Below, piece by piece: positions 1-13,700 of a DNA stretch of 64,000 nucleotides. This stretch comes from Hemibagrus wyckioides (taxonomy: Eukaryota > Chordata > Actinopteri > Siluriformes > Bagridae): assembly GCF_019097595.1 (NCBI RefSeq), contig NC_080719.1, forward strand, positions 15,521,501 to 15,585,500, in the 5' to 3' direction. Each line of letters starts with the position of its first letter. The first letter of the stretch is position 1. The notes under the pieces are model-generated. The model ran no database searches. It was not told where the DNA came from and saw only the letters and a list, made by a program, of their open reading frames with translations. The position numbers were made by a program, and so were the translations under genes.

Positions 1-3000
1 GAATTCTACCTCACGTTCTACCTTTGTATCTACATTGAAACGTTCACAAATGACCCTTCCACCTAATCAGTTCATTAATTAAATAATGCATAATGCCCAG
101 TGATGCATACATGAGTGGGATTCATGCACATATGGTGAGAATGTCCTCTCCACACAAGAGCAAGTCTGAATAATCTGAGCGTGGTGGTATTGTATTAGGT
201 CTCTCATCCACATCCTGGCTGACTCAACACCTTGTGGGTTTTTGAAAGGATAGATGTTTGTTGGTTACCTCCAGCGTGGTGGCACTATAATAAGCTTTGT
301 CAGGGCACAGAAAAACAATCACTTGACACAAAAGAAGGAATGATTCGCTCTCTTTGGAAAGTCCATTTTCTTTGCCTGGACTTTGTAATCAAGACCAAAT
401 ATCCAATCCTGTTTCAGGAGGAAAGAAATTGTATAAAAGCCATCTCTGCCAGTGTAGTACCACTTGAGGGCTTTCTGGTACCCACACTTGAACACAATCC
501 AGAGTCACTTCACAATCTGAAGGCCAAGGCAGTAAATTTTCTTTGCCCGCTACTCATTTAGATTGCTTTATTAACCTGACTGTTTTTGTTTGGAGCACAA
601 TTTTCACTCGGCAATCAGACAACACTAAACACTAATTAAAACTGTATCCATGCAAAACATCAAGAATCCTCTCACAGCACAGACAGAGAAAATAAATAGC
701 TTGATCATGATTCGTTGAGCTAAGAGATTTTAGATGAATAATGAAGCAAATGTAAAAACTAAAGGAGAAATGACATTAGGATGAATAATCATTAACCAAA
801 AAAATAGTTAGTATGCAGGAAAGTGGAAATCTCAGAAAGGTGACCTGAAGCTGGAAGATGTCTGCCTTGTTTTCACCAACATTATTCTGATTACATAAAT
901 TTTCCTTGATATGTTAACTACCAAAAGCATGCAGAGATAAGTCCAAACTATTATTTCAGCATTAATGATAATTGCTGGCTGAAAGCAGTTAAAGTCTGGG
1001 AAAACCAGCCTATAATATGTTGTATGTGATCTGGAAGGAACTGCAGTCAAAATAAATCAAGATAAACTGCAACAGTACTGGGGAAAAGCAAACACTTAGT
1101 CTAATTACAATTTTTACAGCAACCCTCTCTTGACTATAAACAATAAAGCGTCTGTGCAACAGAACACAAAACTTACGAAAATAAGCTTATCTTTTACTAT
1201 GTATTTATTCATCAATTTTTCCTGGCAGATTTTTTTTAAACACCTGCTGTTACCAAAGAAGACAATTAAGTGTGTCTAAGACTTTGATCCATGCTTTCGC
1301 AAGCTCGGTGTGCAGTTTTGTTTCTGACTAATCAAAAAGAATCTCAGAGATGAGAGATCACATGGTCTCAGGGGATTTATTTAGCTCTTTAATGGCAGAG
1401 AGGTGGACACAGCCTTTGCACCTCAGCAGCTTGTGTTTGGCCTAAATTGTGCTTCTCTGAAGGAATAGACAGTCTGCCATATCAAAAGCCAGAGAGTTGG
1501 GCTCATCCATTAATTAGAGCCTTGTGCTTGAAGCAGATCTCCTTTCTGTGCCTGACCCATTACCCAGAAAGCCATAGTTATCCCTGTCACAAAAAAGCTC
1601 AAAAGCATGGCATTTACAGCCCTGACCCCAGTTTAATTTGCACACAGTGCACCAAAGAAGCTGAGAGACTGAATTTTTTGAAGAGCAGAGCTGATTCAAA
1701 GTTCTCCAGAGCAATATGTGGTGATGCAGCTATATCCACCCAACATGTGCATATGATCTCCAACCATTCAAGTTGCAAGCAAAAGGGATTTACATATACA
1801 CATATGGTGCACCATATAATGATCAAATTCCCCTGCCATGAACATTTATTTCACAAAAGAGTTTTCAGTGAAGCCACCTGTTGTTTTGTTCATGCAAGTG
1901 TAAAAGTTCTCTTTTTTCAAATCATGCCGGAGGTGCTATCTAGCAGAGTCGATAAATGTTAGAACTGAAATTAGCAATGACCTAAGTTAAATGATTGTGA
2001 TTGCATTCCATTTACTACAAGCAAGAGAAGGCTTTCAGATGTCTGACATCTGTTCACCAAAGCTGTACTCTACTGCAGGTAGACCTTTAGCAGGAAAATG
2101 TAGGCATAGCTGACTCACTGCAGCACACTGAAAGATTATGTGGTTTAATTTGTGTGTGTGTGTGTGTCTTTTCCCTCTGCCTATCCACAAATAAAGGCAA
2201 CATTAACAACTCAGCTATTTACCCAAACTCAATATCAGCAAATAATGCACTGCTACATTAACTGTATTCCCACTTAAAAGCAGTAGATAAAGAATTCGCC
2301 TCCTACTTTTTAATCTCAAGCCCATACTTTAGATAATCAAAACCTAAATTACAGTACCTATGCAGAATTTCCAGATGAAACCCTGCTCAAACACAGCCAT
2401 TTTTTACACAAGCACCATCTTAAAGAATCTTTGCCAAAGATGAATGCATTTAGCTTACATCGTTCAGATTATCATACTTTATGCTATTCCAGGAAAAATG
2501 GGTATTAAGCTGCACCAGAACTTGACACTGGGTTGGCCACTTCAAGGGTACATATTTTGAACCTTTAGAATCTTGATTAGCCACTGTCTATACATGTATT
2601 TAGATAAATGTGTAAATTTGGAAAATTGGAAATTCCAACCTTCAATGTGGAAAAAGGCAAAGAAATTCCCTCAAGTGTAGTATTTTATGCCAGTCTACAT
2701 GGCCAGGCACACTGTCAGTAGTGAATAAAATATCACTTTAAATAACTTAACAGTAGTATTTACTTTAGAGCAATCATTATAGGCACATTAGAGACCATGC
2801 TGTTTTAAGAAATTCATTAGATTTATCATAAATATAATATTATATTCATCATCAATTTATCATAAAATGCAACATTAATGATAAACAATTTACACATTTA
2901 AAGTATGACAGTAATCTTTAAAGAACAATTACAAAAACTAAATGAGTTTTAATCATAAACTCACTTTTCCAGGTGAAAGGTATACAGTATGGCGTAAAAA

Positions 3001-6000
3001 ACAACAAAAAAACATCCCCAGCATCGGGCAGTGATTCAGTTTCATACTTTTCCCCGAAGAATGTAAAAAAACGCCTTTAGACTTTGAATAAAATGCTCAT
3101 AGCCTGATCTTTCATAGCTTCTCCCACTGTTCAGGCATTTAAGAACGCCTTTGGAGTTCAGAATGGAATTATCTTATATTACTGAAGACATTTCATCACT
3201 CAGCCAGGAGGATTCATTAGTTGTACTTATATGATATACTGTAAATCCAGTGGCCCTGAGTTCCTGCTAAAAGCATTCAAAATTACCTCAATAACAGAAA
3301 ATCTTATTGAGGGGGCTCTCATTAGTAAAACAATACAAATAAAACCTCTCTTATTGTGCAAATGCAGTGAAGATGCTTTAAAATTGTACTCTTATGCTGA
3401 AGAGAACAAAAAAGAGACTGTTCTCCAGAGATATAAAGGCACCCTGAGGCGTAGACAGAGGGACTTCTAAAATTAATTACAAAGACAGAGAAAGAGAACA
3501 GCATGGCTTCTCTCACATTCAGAAGAGGGAGAGAGAGAGAGAGAGATTATGGGGTGGGACTTACTGATCATTCTCTTACCTTCATATGCCAGTTCTCCAG
3601 GCGGTGACATTTCCACGCCAATGATCCATCCAGTTTATTCCAAATGTCAGCAGCAGTTTAAATGGCTGGGTTAACACAGGGACATGGTCTCAAAAGTACA
3701 CGTTATTAAAGCTCACTCTGACTAATCTTCCAAATTGCACAAGAGATTTACACAAGAAGAGCACGTTTACACAAAAGTAGGAGAGCATGCAATGATGTGC
3801 ACAAAAAAAAACAATAAATATAGAAATTACAGGCCATTTTGTTTGGAGGGAGAGGGGTGTACACTAGCTACCAAAACAGACTGTAAGCCTTTTCTTTAAA
3901 AGGTCCATTGACATTTTAATCATTTATCCTGATTGTGAGAGCTCAGAGACACAGGAGAATAGAGAGATCTCTATAGTGCATCAGTACAATATTAGAGAAT
4001 GTTAAACTTTGCATAGTTTGAGACCACACAGTCAAATATACTCTGAATGGCATAGAATTGCTTCATGCTCCATACAAGAGGAGGTCCTATGGGACTCCAT
4101 TTATGTAAGGGAGAGTCAGGAAGCTAGGCTTGTATGGTAATTAAATGGTTTATTGGGTGGAATCAGCAGCTTTATTGAGAGTGATATCACTTACACTGGA
4201 CAATTTTGAGAAACTAACTGAACACACTGAAGCAATGACGTCATCACTATAACACCCCCCACCCCCACCGACAACCCAAAAACCACCAACCAACCACACA
4301 CATACACACACAAACACACATACATTGGGCTCTGAAAGCCCAATTACAGCGGTGTTTATACCCTAGAGCTTTAACACCATGGTCTAACCACTAATAAAGC
4401 ATAACAAAATGCCCACAGTGAGGAACACATCTAGAACACCTCACAGTGCCCCCACTGTTACAGCCAGAGTAAATGAGCACTAATGAGATTCAATCCTCCT
4501 AATTAGGGCTACTATTTTGTCATAATAGCTGTAAATGCAATTAACAGGGTTAAACCGAGACAGGTATCTAAACCTGAAAATGTTCTAAACCGTCTTTCAT
4601 TTTATTTAGTAGCCAACCTTGGACAAGCAACCTTCCTTTTTGCTAATACTCACGGAATTTAGACGGCTACAGTACTGGACATATGGCCATGAAAACTAAA
4701 ATATAAATATATTTATATATTTTTCAAAAAGATTTGATTTTTTTCCCCCATTCAGTATTCTGTGTTTTCCGTTACGTTTATAGCGACCAATTTTCAGTGC
4801 CAAATCAAGTTGGAATCAGTTAGGAGCATTAAACGAAGAGCATATTACTATGGTCAGAATGTTTAATTTTTTAGCTGTAAAATGAAAAGGTTCCAGGCTG
4901 TGTTGGTTGTAGCAGAGATCAATGTTTTACATAGGTATACTGTAACTGACATTTAGATGTTATATAAAACATTACAGAGCCGTTGGAATAATTAAGGAAA
5001 CATAATGCGGTTTATAGGAAAATAATCACCAACATGGTTGTGTGTTATGACGGCAGATGCATGTATGCAGGTATGGACGCAAGTGCAGGTATAGAGACCT
5101 TTATAGAGAGCAGCAAACAAGTCTAATACCTATTGCAGAAACGATGTCAAAATGCTAACAAGGCTCAGACGTTCAAAAACAACATGAACTAAGGCAGGCA
5201 AAAGCAAAATAAGTGAACTAGAAACCAGATCAATAGACCAGAGAGACAATCACAAACCAAATGTCTTGGTATCGACTTGTTTGAAAACACTGATGTTACA
5301 CTTCTCAACAAGTGGAGTGACTGAGAGTCCTTATATAGTGTAGTTGTGTGACTGGGTCCAGGCTTGTAATCAGTAATCAGGTGAGTTTGAATGTGTGTGT
5401 TGGGAATTGGAGTCCTTGGTGGCCATGTTTGTAGCTATGTTGTTCACTGGGAACTGTAGATTGACACTTGTTATGGCACTGACATGACCGTATGATAGAG
5501 GTCAATATAATGTGGAGTTACTGTCAAAAGTTTTTTTCTGTAAACACTGATAACAGCAGCTCTAAACAGTCATTTGTTCACTTTCTTTTGAGGTTTTTAA
5601 GACCGAGAATTGCAGCATATTACAAAGCAATCACTAAATAAAAAGTCCTCTGTCCTTAAACTTTCCGGTGGTTCAAACCTTCATTTTTCTAAGCCCCAGG
5701 AAAGAAAATACAATGAAGAATGGATAGATGGCCATGAAAACAAAAGACAACAATACTTCCAATAGGATTTTATCCAATTCAGTTCAGTAATGTTTTCATT
5801 ACGCAAGGTGAATTAGTTCTTAATCAGACTACCTGGCTTATTAATGCAGTTACAAGCAATTATTGAAATAATTTGTTTATAAAAATGCTCAGTTAAAATC
5901 TATGCTAAATCTATTCATTTACACATAACGTGTATGCAATTATACAGTTGCATAATTTTTAAAACTATGTGCCAATGCAATACAAAACAGAATGTATACA

Positions 6001-7291
6001 AATGTCCTCTCATAAGCCAAGGGTTAAGTTTGTTTATGTATATCTTCCGGCTTAGAAAGACTATTTACTTCACTTAACAGATTTTAGCCCAAGCAAATCC
6101 TTCAGCAAGTTGCCTCTTTGACAGTTTGTAAGTCACACTGGTGCACTTCTAAGTGGGACCAGTCACACTTCATAAACCCTGCTGATGCATGTACTTTTAA
6201 CTTTGTAGAACCAATAGCCTGAGGGGTCCATACTCCACAGCACATCATGATGACAAAGATCCTGTGAAATGGAGACCCATCAACACGATTGAGGTGCTCT
6301 GGTCAGCCGTTTACTGAACTGCAGTCTCAACCCCTCAGGCACATGTTTAAGATACTCCTGGATCAAAAACTGATGGCTTTCCAGCATTTAGCAGCATGCA
6401 GAGGCCTTATACTTATACATATAAACTCATTCCAGAAAATATTTTTGTAATTAAACCCTATACAAGGTTAATGTCTAATTCCAAACACATAATTAGTACC
6501 TCTAGCAGAAAGTCTGCAGGCACACATGCTACCACTGGAGGCAATTACAACACTATAGGTATGCTTCATCTTCCTGTCAATCTTACTTCCTCCATCCATC
6601 GCTCTTGGTGGTAATTTAGTGCACAGGCTGGCACGTCCACTATTCCTTTCATTATAGTAAACAGCCTAATGGATGCCCACTCTGCAACCATAAGCTCAGA
6701 GAAAAAAAGAGTCCTAAAATCTGTTTCTTGCTCTTGTCAATGAATAAATTACAACTGATTGTGCTCTGTAATGGAGGCAGCCAAGCATATTGTGCAAACG
6801 CTTTGCTTCTTAATGCCTTAATTAGAAAGTGCATTGAAAATCAAGCAGAACTTTTCAGTGCCAAAGGCATGCATGTGTCATGCCAGGTTAGCTTTTGTTG
6901 AACAAATCACAACACTTCTACTCAAACAGCAAGGAACGCTTTACACAATGTCAGATCTGCAGCTGAATAAAATATCTTAGCAAGAGAAACACGAGTTATG
7001 TATAAATTTTGCAAACAAAGAATGTAATACAAGAAGCCATATGGTCCGAGTTTATTATACTGCTTTGCTTCACACAAGCCGGCATAATTTTCCAGCTGGT
7101 CAGTAGTGATGGAAGCTGCTCTGTCAGCATGGTTAAAGGTTGTGCTAGCCAGACATTTCAATCTTCTTGCAAACCAAAACTGGCTAAACACTTGCAGTTC
7201 CAAAACACATGTTGTCACGAGCAAGCCATTTGATCCAATTCTTTTTGTGCTTTCTTTCCAAATGTTCCCCTCTTAAAATGTTGGTGGAAAA
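1..7291. other. Gene-poor AT-rich left flank
   Basis: No open frame here resembles a known protein, and none links to a neighbour by splice signals. The longest frame (about 171 codons, 1447-1962) has no recognisable domain and low-complexity composition. Visible content is short simple repeats (TG near 2151, GA near 3531), a C-rich patch at 4254-4267 and a possible degraded dispersed repeat around 5050-5500. One isolated splice-donor-like site on the minus strand near 3580 is reported under findings. Confidence 0.6.
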
Positions 7292-7692
7292 AGCTAAATA
7301 TTGGCAAAAGTTTTGGGACAGCCCGCCAAATCATTGAATTTGGGTGTTGTTTATCAGGGGTTGGGCTCGGCCCCTTAGTTCCAGGGAAAGGAACTCTTAA
7401 TGCTTCAGCATACCAAGACATTTTGAACAATTTCATGTTCCAACTTTGTGGAAACAGTTTGGGGATGACTCCTTCCTGTTCCAACATGACTGCACACCAG
7501 TGCACAAAGCAAGGTTCAAGGTTCATTGTTCTCACAAATTTAGGAGCATGAAATTGTCCAAAATGTCTTGGTATGCTGAAGCAATAAGAGTTCCTTTTAC
7601 TGGAACTAAGGGGCCAAGCCCAACCCCTGAAAAACAACACCTGAAATCAGTGATTTGGAAGGGTGTCCCAAAACTTTTGCCAGTATAGTGTA
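7292..7692. mobile_element. Foldback Tc1-like MITE with long arms
   Basis: The left end carries a degenerate terminal repeat (TTGGCAAAAGTTTTGGGACA) and the right end carries its inverted form ending in AGTATAGTG before TA. Inverted similarity continues inwards for roughly 150 bp: the stretch from about 7340 to 7440 is matched in reverse complement by about 7545-7650. The centre resembles internal sequence of the related element at 12092. No intact transposase is present. The TA flank and the terminal motif place it with teleost Tc1/mariner-derived elements. Confidence 0.8.
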
Positions 7693-8340
7693 TTTTGTAT
7701 GTCTTTATCATTTTTGGAGTAAGATAATTTGATTCACTGGCTATTCCAAAGTGACAGTGAAAATCTCTGAAATTTTCAAAACCACTAAACTAATGCATGA
7801 TGTCACATGTGTCACTTTGTGCAGCCTTAGACTCTAGGACTTGTAGGGCTTTGTGTCTTCTTTGTGGTAACTAAATGTAACTAAACTAGACGTCCATGTT
7901 TGAGTGAAATACAGAACTCATTAAGCATTGTTAAACCCTCAACAGTGCTCAAACCAGTAGAGGCTCAACCACATGCCTATTGCTGTACTGCACAATTTCA
8001 CTTCTTTAACACACCAATTCTGAACTCTTGAAAAGTTTGGTAATGAGCTGATGAAGTTGAGTACACTGAGTGTATTAAAGAAGGGAAGCACACTATAATG
8101 TGCAGTGTAGCATTACATCAGTAGTAGTTAGGAAGTAATGCTTTCGCCAGTCCTGGTGGGCTGCAATATTGCAATTCCATTTTCTTGCTCAATCAAACCC
8201 AAATCAACCATTGCCAAATTAGTCGAATAAAGTGTGTTAGTGTAAGGATGTCTCCTACAGTGGGGACAGCTATAGTAGGTTTAAATTACAGTGCTAGAGT
8301 AAAAAAAAAACAAACATAGCTTGGTTTTTTCAGTGAGGCT
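7693..8340. other. Intergenic, no feature seen
   Basis: AT-rich single-copy-looking DNA between two Tc1 remnants. No coding exon, RNA gene or clear repeat was recognised. Confidence 0.5.
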
Positions 8341-8378
8341 CTGCCAACTATAGCTGATATACCTCAAGATTTGTTTGT

Positions 8379-8600
8379 CTACTCAACACAGTTGTAAAGT
8401 GTGGTTATTTGAGTTACTGTAACCTTCCTGTCAGTTCTAACCAGTCCGGCCATTCTCCTCTGACCTCTCTCATCAACAAGCCGTTTCCAGCCACAGAATT
8501 GCCTTTCACTGGATTTTTGTCTCAGTCGATCTTCATCAGTTCCTAACCACATGTCTGCTGTCTGCGGGAGATTTCTGATTGGTGGAAGGTTTCTCAACAC
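8379..8600 (-). pseudogene. Tc1-like transposase fragment (N-terminal DNA-binding part)
   Basis: On the minus strand about 70 codons read through a stretch typical of the second helix-turn-helix region of fish Tc1-like transposases (residues around FCGWKRLVDERGQRR and VTVTQITTLYN). The frame lacks the DDE catalytic region, and no matching terminal repeats are close by, so this is an isolated decayed fragment. It has no relation to the neighbouring host genes. Confidence 0.75.
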
Positions 8601-9265
8601 AGCAGTGACACAGAAATGTTTAAAACTTTAACAATAATATACCACTAACTGTGCTGAGAATGGTCCAGTGATTTGGTACAAACCAAATATGAGGCAGAAT
8701 GTCAATTTTTTACTCTAATAAGTGTTCCTGATTATAACTCTATTAACATATTCTTTTATGCTCACTTGACCAGTAACTATTATATATAATCTTACATGAT
8801 GGCTGAAAAGCATTCTTTTGCATAACATCAAATCTGTTTGGGAACAGGAGTTGGGCTTAGCCCTATTAAATGTCACTCTCTGACAGGTGCACTCCTCCAC
8901 CATGTCCGCTTGTCACTCTCCACTCCGAATTAATGTAGCGATCTAAAAATACACCCAGAAATGAGCCCTAACTGTGACAAATGCAAGGCCATGAAGCCAA
9001 AGTGACGCATACATTACCTCCTGACTATGTCTCAGATTAGACCAGTTTAGTGAAGACACATTTTATACCCAGTCACAGTTTGTGGGCTGCGCAATAACAC
9101 CTACCACACTAGTAGCTTTATTTGGCATTGGTGAGAACTGGGTTTTGTTTTAAAGCAAGCCTTACCTACCTTACCTTTAAAGATCAGATAAAATGTTTTA
9201 GAAGAAACATGGAATTGGAAAGGAGATACCCTATTTTAAAGGATATCTTTTACAACATAAATGGC
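8601..9265. other. Intergenic, no feature seen
   Basis: No gene, RNA or convincing repeat was recognised between the transposase fragment and the SINE cluster. Confidence 0.45.
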
Positions 9266-9566
9266 TTTAAAAGGGCGACATAGTGGCACAGTTAGGAAGC
9301 AGTGCCACATCACAGCTCCACGGTCCTTGATATGGTATGGAGCTCATGGTATTGTCTGTGGAATGTTGCATGTTCTCCCTGTGTCTGTATGGGCTTCCTC
9401 CAGGTTCCCTGATTTACTTTCACCACCCAAAAAACATCTTCAGTGGATAGATTGGTTATACTAAATTGCCTGTAGGTCTTACAGCAGGTGTACATGGTGC
9501 CCTGTGATAGATATATGCTCTAGGTTCACAATGACTCTGACCAGGATAAAGCAGTTACTAAACATC
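9266..9566 (+). mobile_element. tRNA-derived SINE (V-SINE-like)
   Basis: The head reads like the widespread teleost tRNA-derived SINE (GGGCGACATAGTGGCACAG). The body keeps the family phrases for a heading and margin-like core (GTTCTCCCTGTGTCTGTATGG, then ATTGCCTGTAGGT, then GCCCTGTGATAG). It is diverged and ends directly against a second SINE in the opposite orientation. Confidence 0.75.
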
Positions 9567-9933
9567 CATCCATCGTCTATACCCGCTTAATCCTAATGAG
9601 GGTCACGGGGGTCTGCTGGAGCCTATCCCAGTGCACATAAGGCAAAAGGCAGGGGTACACCCTGGACAGGTCGCCAGTCCATCACAGGGCCACATATAGA
9701 CAGACAACCACACACACTCACTCCTATGGGCAATTTAGAATTACCAATCAACCTGATGTATATGTTTTTGGACTGTGGGAGGAAACCAGAGTACCTGGAG
9801 TAAACCCACACAGGTACAGGGAGAACATGCAAACTCTACACAGAAAGGCCCCTACCTGTTTGAACCTGGGACTCGATCCCAGGACCTTCTTGCTGTGAGG
9901 CGATAGTGCTAACCACTAAGCCACTGTGCTGAA
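9567..9933 (-). mobile_element. tRNA-derived SINE (V-SINE-like), inverted copy
   Basis: The reverse complement starts with a tRNA-like head containing an A-box-like TGGCTTAGTGG and a B-box-like GATCGAGTCCC. The conserved core follows (GTTCTCCCTGTACCTGTGTGG) and then the 3' part (GGACTGGCGACCTGTCCAGG). The 3' end abuts the preceding SINE, so the two copies are arranged tail to tail. Confidence 0.85.
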
Positions 9934-10003
9934 ACAAACGAATTAATATTATTATGTATTGGAGGCATAAAGCTTTTCCACAGACAGAACATATTTTATT
10001 CAT

Positions 10004-10240
10004 ATGGGGCACAGTGGTCGGTGGTAGCTTAAGTGGCTCTGGGTCTTTGACAGGAAGATTAGGGTTCAAGCCCCAGCACCGCCGAGCTGCCACTGTTGGG
10101 CCCTTGAGCATGGCCCACAACCATATCATGGCTGACCCTGCGCTGTGACCCCAACCGTCCAATGATAGGATCTCTGAAGAAAGAATTTGACTGTGCAGTA
10201 ATGTATATGTGACAAATACAGACAATCTGATCTGACTTTA
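10004..10240 (+). mobile_element. tRNA-derived SINE of a second family
   Basis: The head has a Pol III A box (GTGGTAGCTTAAGTGG) and a B box (GGGTTCAAGCCCC). It is followed by the teleost SINE phrase CCACTGTTGGGCCCTTGAGC and a tail GTAATGTATATGTGACAAAT. It lies about 280 bp upstream of the nr2c2ap start codon. Confidence 0.8.
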
Positions 10241-10515
10241 TTTATTCTATTCAGTTTATAAAGTTTGAATTGGACCCTTTTAATTAAAGACACTAAAGTA
10301 TAAAAGCCTAATAATAACTTTGATCATCATGATTTGGGAATTTCAATGTTTTAGTAATCAATATTCTTTACAGATGTAGCATGTTTAAGATTCTGGCCAA
10401 GTTTCGTCAACAAATGTGAGATGCTGCCATCTAGTGGTTAGTTGTAATAGTTACTAAAATGTCGTAAAGAAAATGCCATCCTGCTTTTCGGCAGTTGGCA
10501 ATACATGATTTCAAC

Positions 10516-10749
10516 ATGGCTGTATCACTGATATGTAGTAACACACAGAGCAGGTAAAGACGTGGTTCATTCATTGTTAAAGTTTCAGTAAAATAATGTG
10601 TGTTTTGAGCACATCTCTGTGTCTGAAATAGGGTATTGTGTGTTTGACAGGGTGAGCTCCGTTTTAAACAGAGATGTCAAGCAGTTTGGAAAAAAGTTCA
10701 TGTTTGATTCCAGTGAAGAGACCTGCTGGAACTCTGACCAGGTATGTAG

Positions 10750-10792
<43 letters not shown>

Positions 10793-13700
10793 GCACTGAA
10801 TGATCTGTATGTTGTTTTAGGTATGTACATTCATTTGCCCCCCCCCCCCTTAATACAGTGTTTAGAGTCACGTGAGAGTCAGTCATAGTAAGACTAAGTA
10901 CATGTGTGTGAATGAAAGGGAGGGAAGTGGAACAGTAAGATTACAGGGTGAAGAGGTGAAGAAGTTACAGGAATTTAAGTACTTGGGATCAACAGTCCAG
11001 AGTAATGGAGAGTGTGGGAAAGAGGTAAAGAAGCGAGTGCAGGCAGGTTGGAATGGGTGGAGAAAGGTGTCGGGAGTTCTGTGTGATAGAAGAATATCAG
11101 CGAGAATCAAGGGGAAGGTGTACAGGACAGTGGTGAGACCGGCCATGCTGTATGGTTTAGAGACAGTGTCACTGAGTCAGAGACAGGAGGCAGAGATGGA
11201 GGTAGCAGAGCTGACGATGTTGAGGTTCTCTCTGGGAGTGACAAGGTTGGACAGGATTAGGAACGAGTACATCAGAGGGACAGCTCATGTTGGATGTTTG
11301 GGGGACAAAGTTAGAGAGGCCAGATTAAGATGGTTTGGACATGTTCAGAGGAGGGAGAGTGAGTATATTGATAGGAGAATGTTAAAAATGGAGCTGCCAG
11401 GCAGGAGGCAAAGAGGAAGGCCAAGGAAGAGGTATATGGATCTAATAAATGAGGATATGAAGCTAGTGGGGGCAAGTGTTGAGGATGCAGAAGATAGGGA
11501 TAGGTGGAGAGAGATGATTCGCTGTGGCGACCCCTGAAGGGAAAAGCCGAAAGAAGAAGAAGACTGAGTCACATGAGAGTTTGGTACTGTAATAGGAAAG
11601 CATCACCCTGAACCTCCAAAACATTTGTGATGTTTAACAATTCTGAAGATTTGGAAGCTGATCTGTTTTAGCACAATATATACAGATAAGGAACAAACTA
11701 AAGTACTAACACGCTGCAATTGCACATTATTAAGGTAGAGATTCCTATTGCACTATTGTCAGCACATAAACAAACAACATTGTGGGTCATGTAAAGAAAC
11801 TGTGAACCAAAGCAAGAACAGACCAGTCCATCTACAGAATTTCTAAAGAAATTTAAATCAAAACGTTCATTACCAAATAAATCTAGGATGCCTCTGAAGA
11901 TTGTCATAGAGCTTAATGTGCGTTCAGTCATTTAGGTCGGCTTTTTCCTTTAATTAATTTCCTGTCTTTCAGTGAATTGATGCTGCTTAGTTTGAGCTTT
12001 CACTAAAGTCTTGAGCTGCACATTCCAGAGCAACATGTTAAATATGTAGTAAATACTCAGTTACAATAAGTGCCATGCAATTGTCATAACATACACTATA
12101 TTGCCAAAAGTTTTGGGACACCCCCTCAGAGCATTGAATTTGAGTGAGTTTGTTGTGGAGGAACTTGACTGGCCTGCACAGAGTCCTGACCTCAACCTGT
12201 TAGAACACCTTTGGGATGAAATAGAGTGGAGACTGCGAGCCATTCCAAACCTGGGACGTCTGCCTTTACATGCATGTGAATGTAATATGGAGTTGGTCTG
12301 CCCTTTGCAGTTATAACAGCTTCAACTCTTCTGGGAAGGCTTTCCACAAAGCTTAGGAATGTGTTTATGGGAATCTTTGACCATTCCTTTAGAAGCGCAT
12401 TTGTGAGGTCAGGCACTGACGAGAAGGCCTGGCTCATAGTCTCCGCTCTAATTGATCCCAAAGATGTTCTGTCGGGTTGAGTTCCTTCACACCAAACTCG
12501 CTCATTCATGTCTTTATGGACCTTGCTTTGTGCACTGGTGTGCAGTCATGTTGGAACAGGAAGGGGTCATCCCCAAACTGTTCCCACAAAGTTGGGAGCA
12601 TGAAATTGCCCAAAATGTCTTAAGCTGAAGCATTAAAAGTTCCTTTCACTGGAACTAAGGGGCCAATCTTAACACCTGAATTCAGTGATTTAGAGGGGTG
12701 TCCCAAAACTTTTGGCAATATAGTGCATACAGTAGTTTTTCAAAGTAGCTTAGGACTCTTTCTATATAATCTAAGATTGAGTTATATACATAGTCATTAA
12801 CAACACAAGAAATATAGATGCTAATCTTTAGAATACATGTCAGTGAAGTATTTTTGTCATTTTCTCTTCTTTTTCCACAGGGAGAGTGTCAGTGGGTGCT
12901 CCTGGAGTTTCCCGTGCCTGTCAGGATGTCTGAGCTCAAACTGCAGTTCCAGGGAGGATTCTCAGGCAAATCTTGCAAGTTAGAAGGTCTCTGTCAGAAT
13001 ACGCTACATTTATTACAAAACATTTATAGTCTAAAGCAATCCAGGACTCAGTGTTTAAACACACACTTTCGACATGAGCCATTAAGTCTCACAAGTTGCA
13101 GTACTGCATGTGAAATACATATTTTTGTAAATGGTCCTTTCTTGGTAGTTTTCCCAGTAGGACCAATAGTTTGTGCAACAGAATACTAAGTAAAAAATAA
13201 AGCTTATCCAGGCAGCATGCTCTTAAGTGTTATACCACAGCACTTTGCAAATATTCTCTCTCTCTATGTTAAAAGACAAAAATTGCTGACACAGTCCTCC
13301 AAGTCATATTATACTGGACTCTATACAAATACTTGGGCTTTCCTGGTAAATTTTAATGTTTTTTTTCCCTCACTGTCTCTGTCCCAGGCTGTAATAAAAA
13401 CGGGAATCTGGAACACATTATGGACTTCTATCCAGAAGACAACAACGCCTTGCAAATATCCTTTAATAAAAGGTTCCAGAGATTTATTCATGTACTTAGG
13501 TGAGAAGTGTATCCATGTATATTTGAATGTAATTTTCATCTTGTTCCTCTGGGAATCATGGTGCTGTGAATTCCTGTATCCTAATTTTATAGAAAGTAAT
13601 TAGGGTGGAAGTGACTTTTATTACTTGATACCTGTATATGGCTTAAAAGAAGCTGAACTGTTCCTTTAATCACATTCTTACTTCTTATATTTAAATTATA

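Noticed and set aside
1447..1962. A 171-codon open frame on the plus strand
   Set aside because: No domain, no family resemblance, Cys/His/Ser-rich composition typical of chance frames, and no splice context.
10598..10650. In-frame upstream extension as nr2c2ap exon 1
   Set aside because: It lacks an ATG in frame and does not resemble the family N-terminus. The 10516-10553 exon does and has a proper donor.
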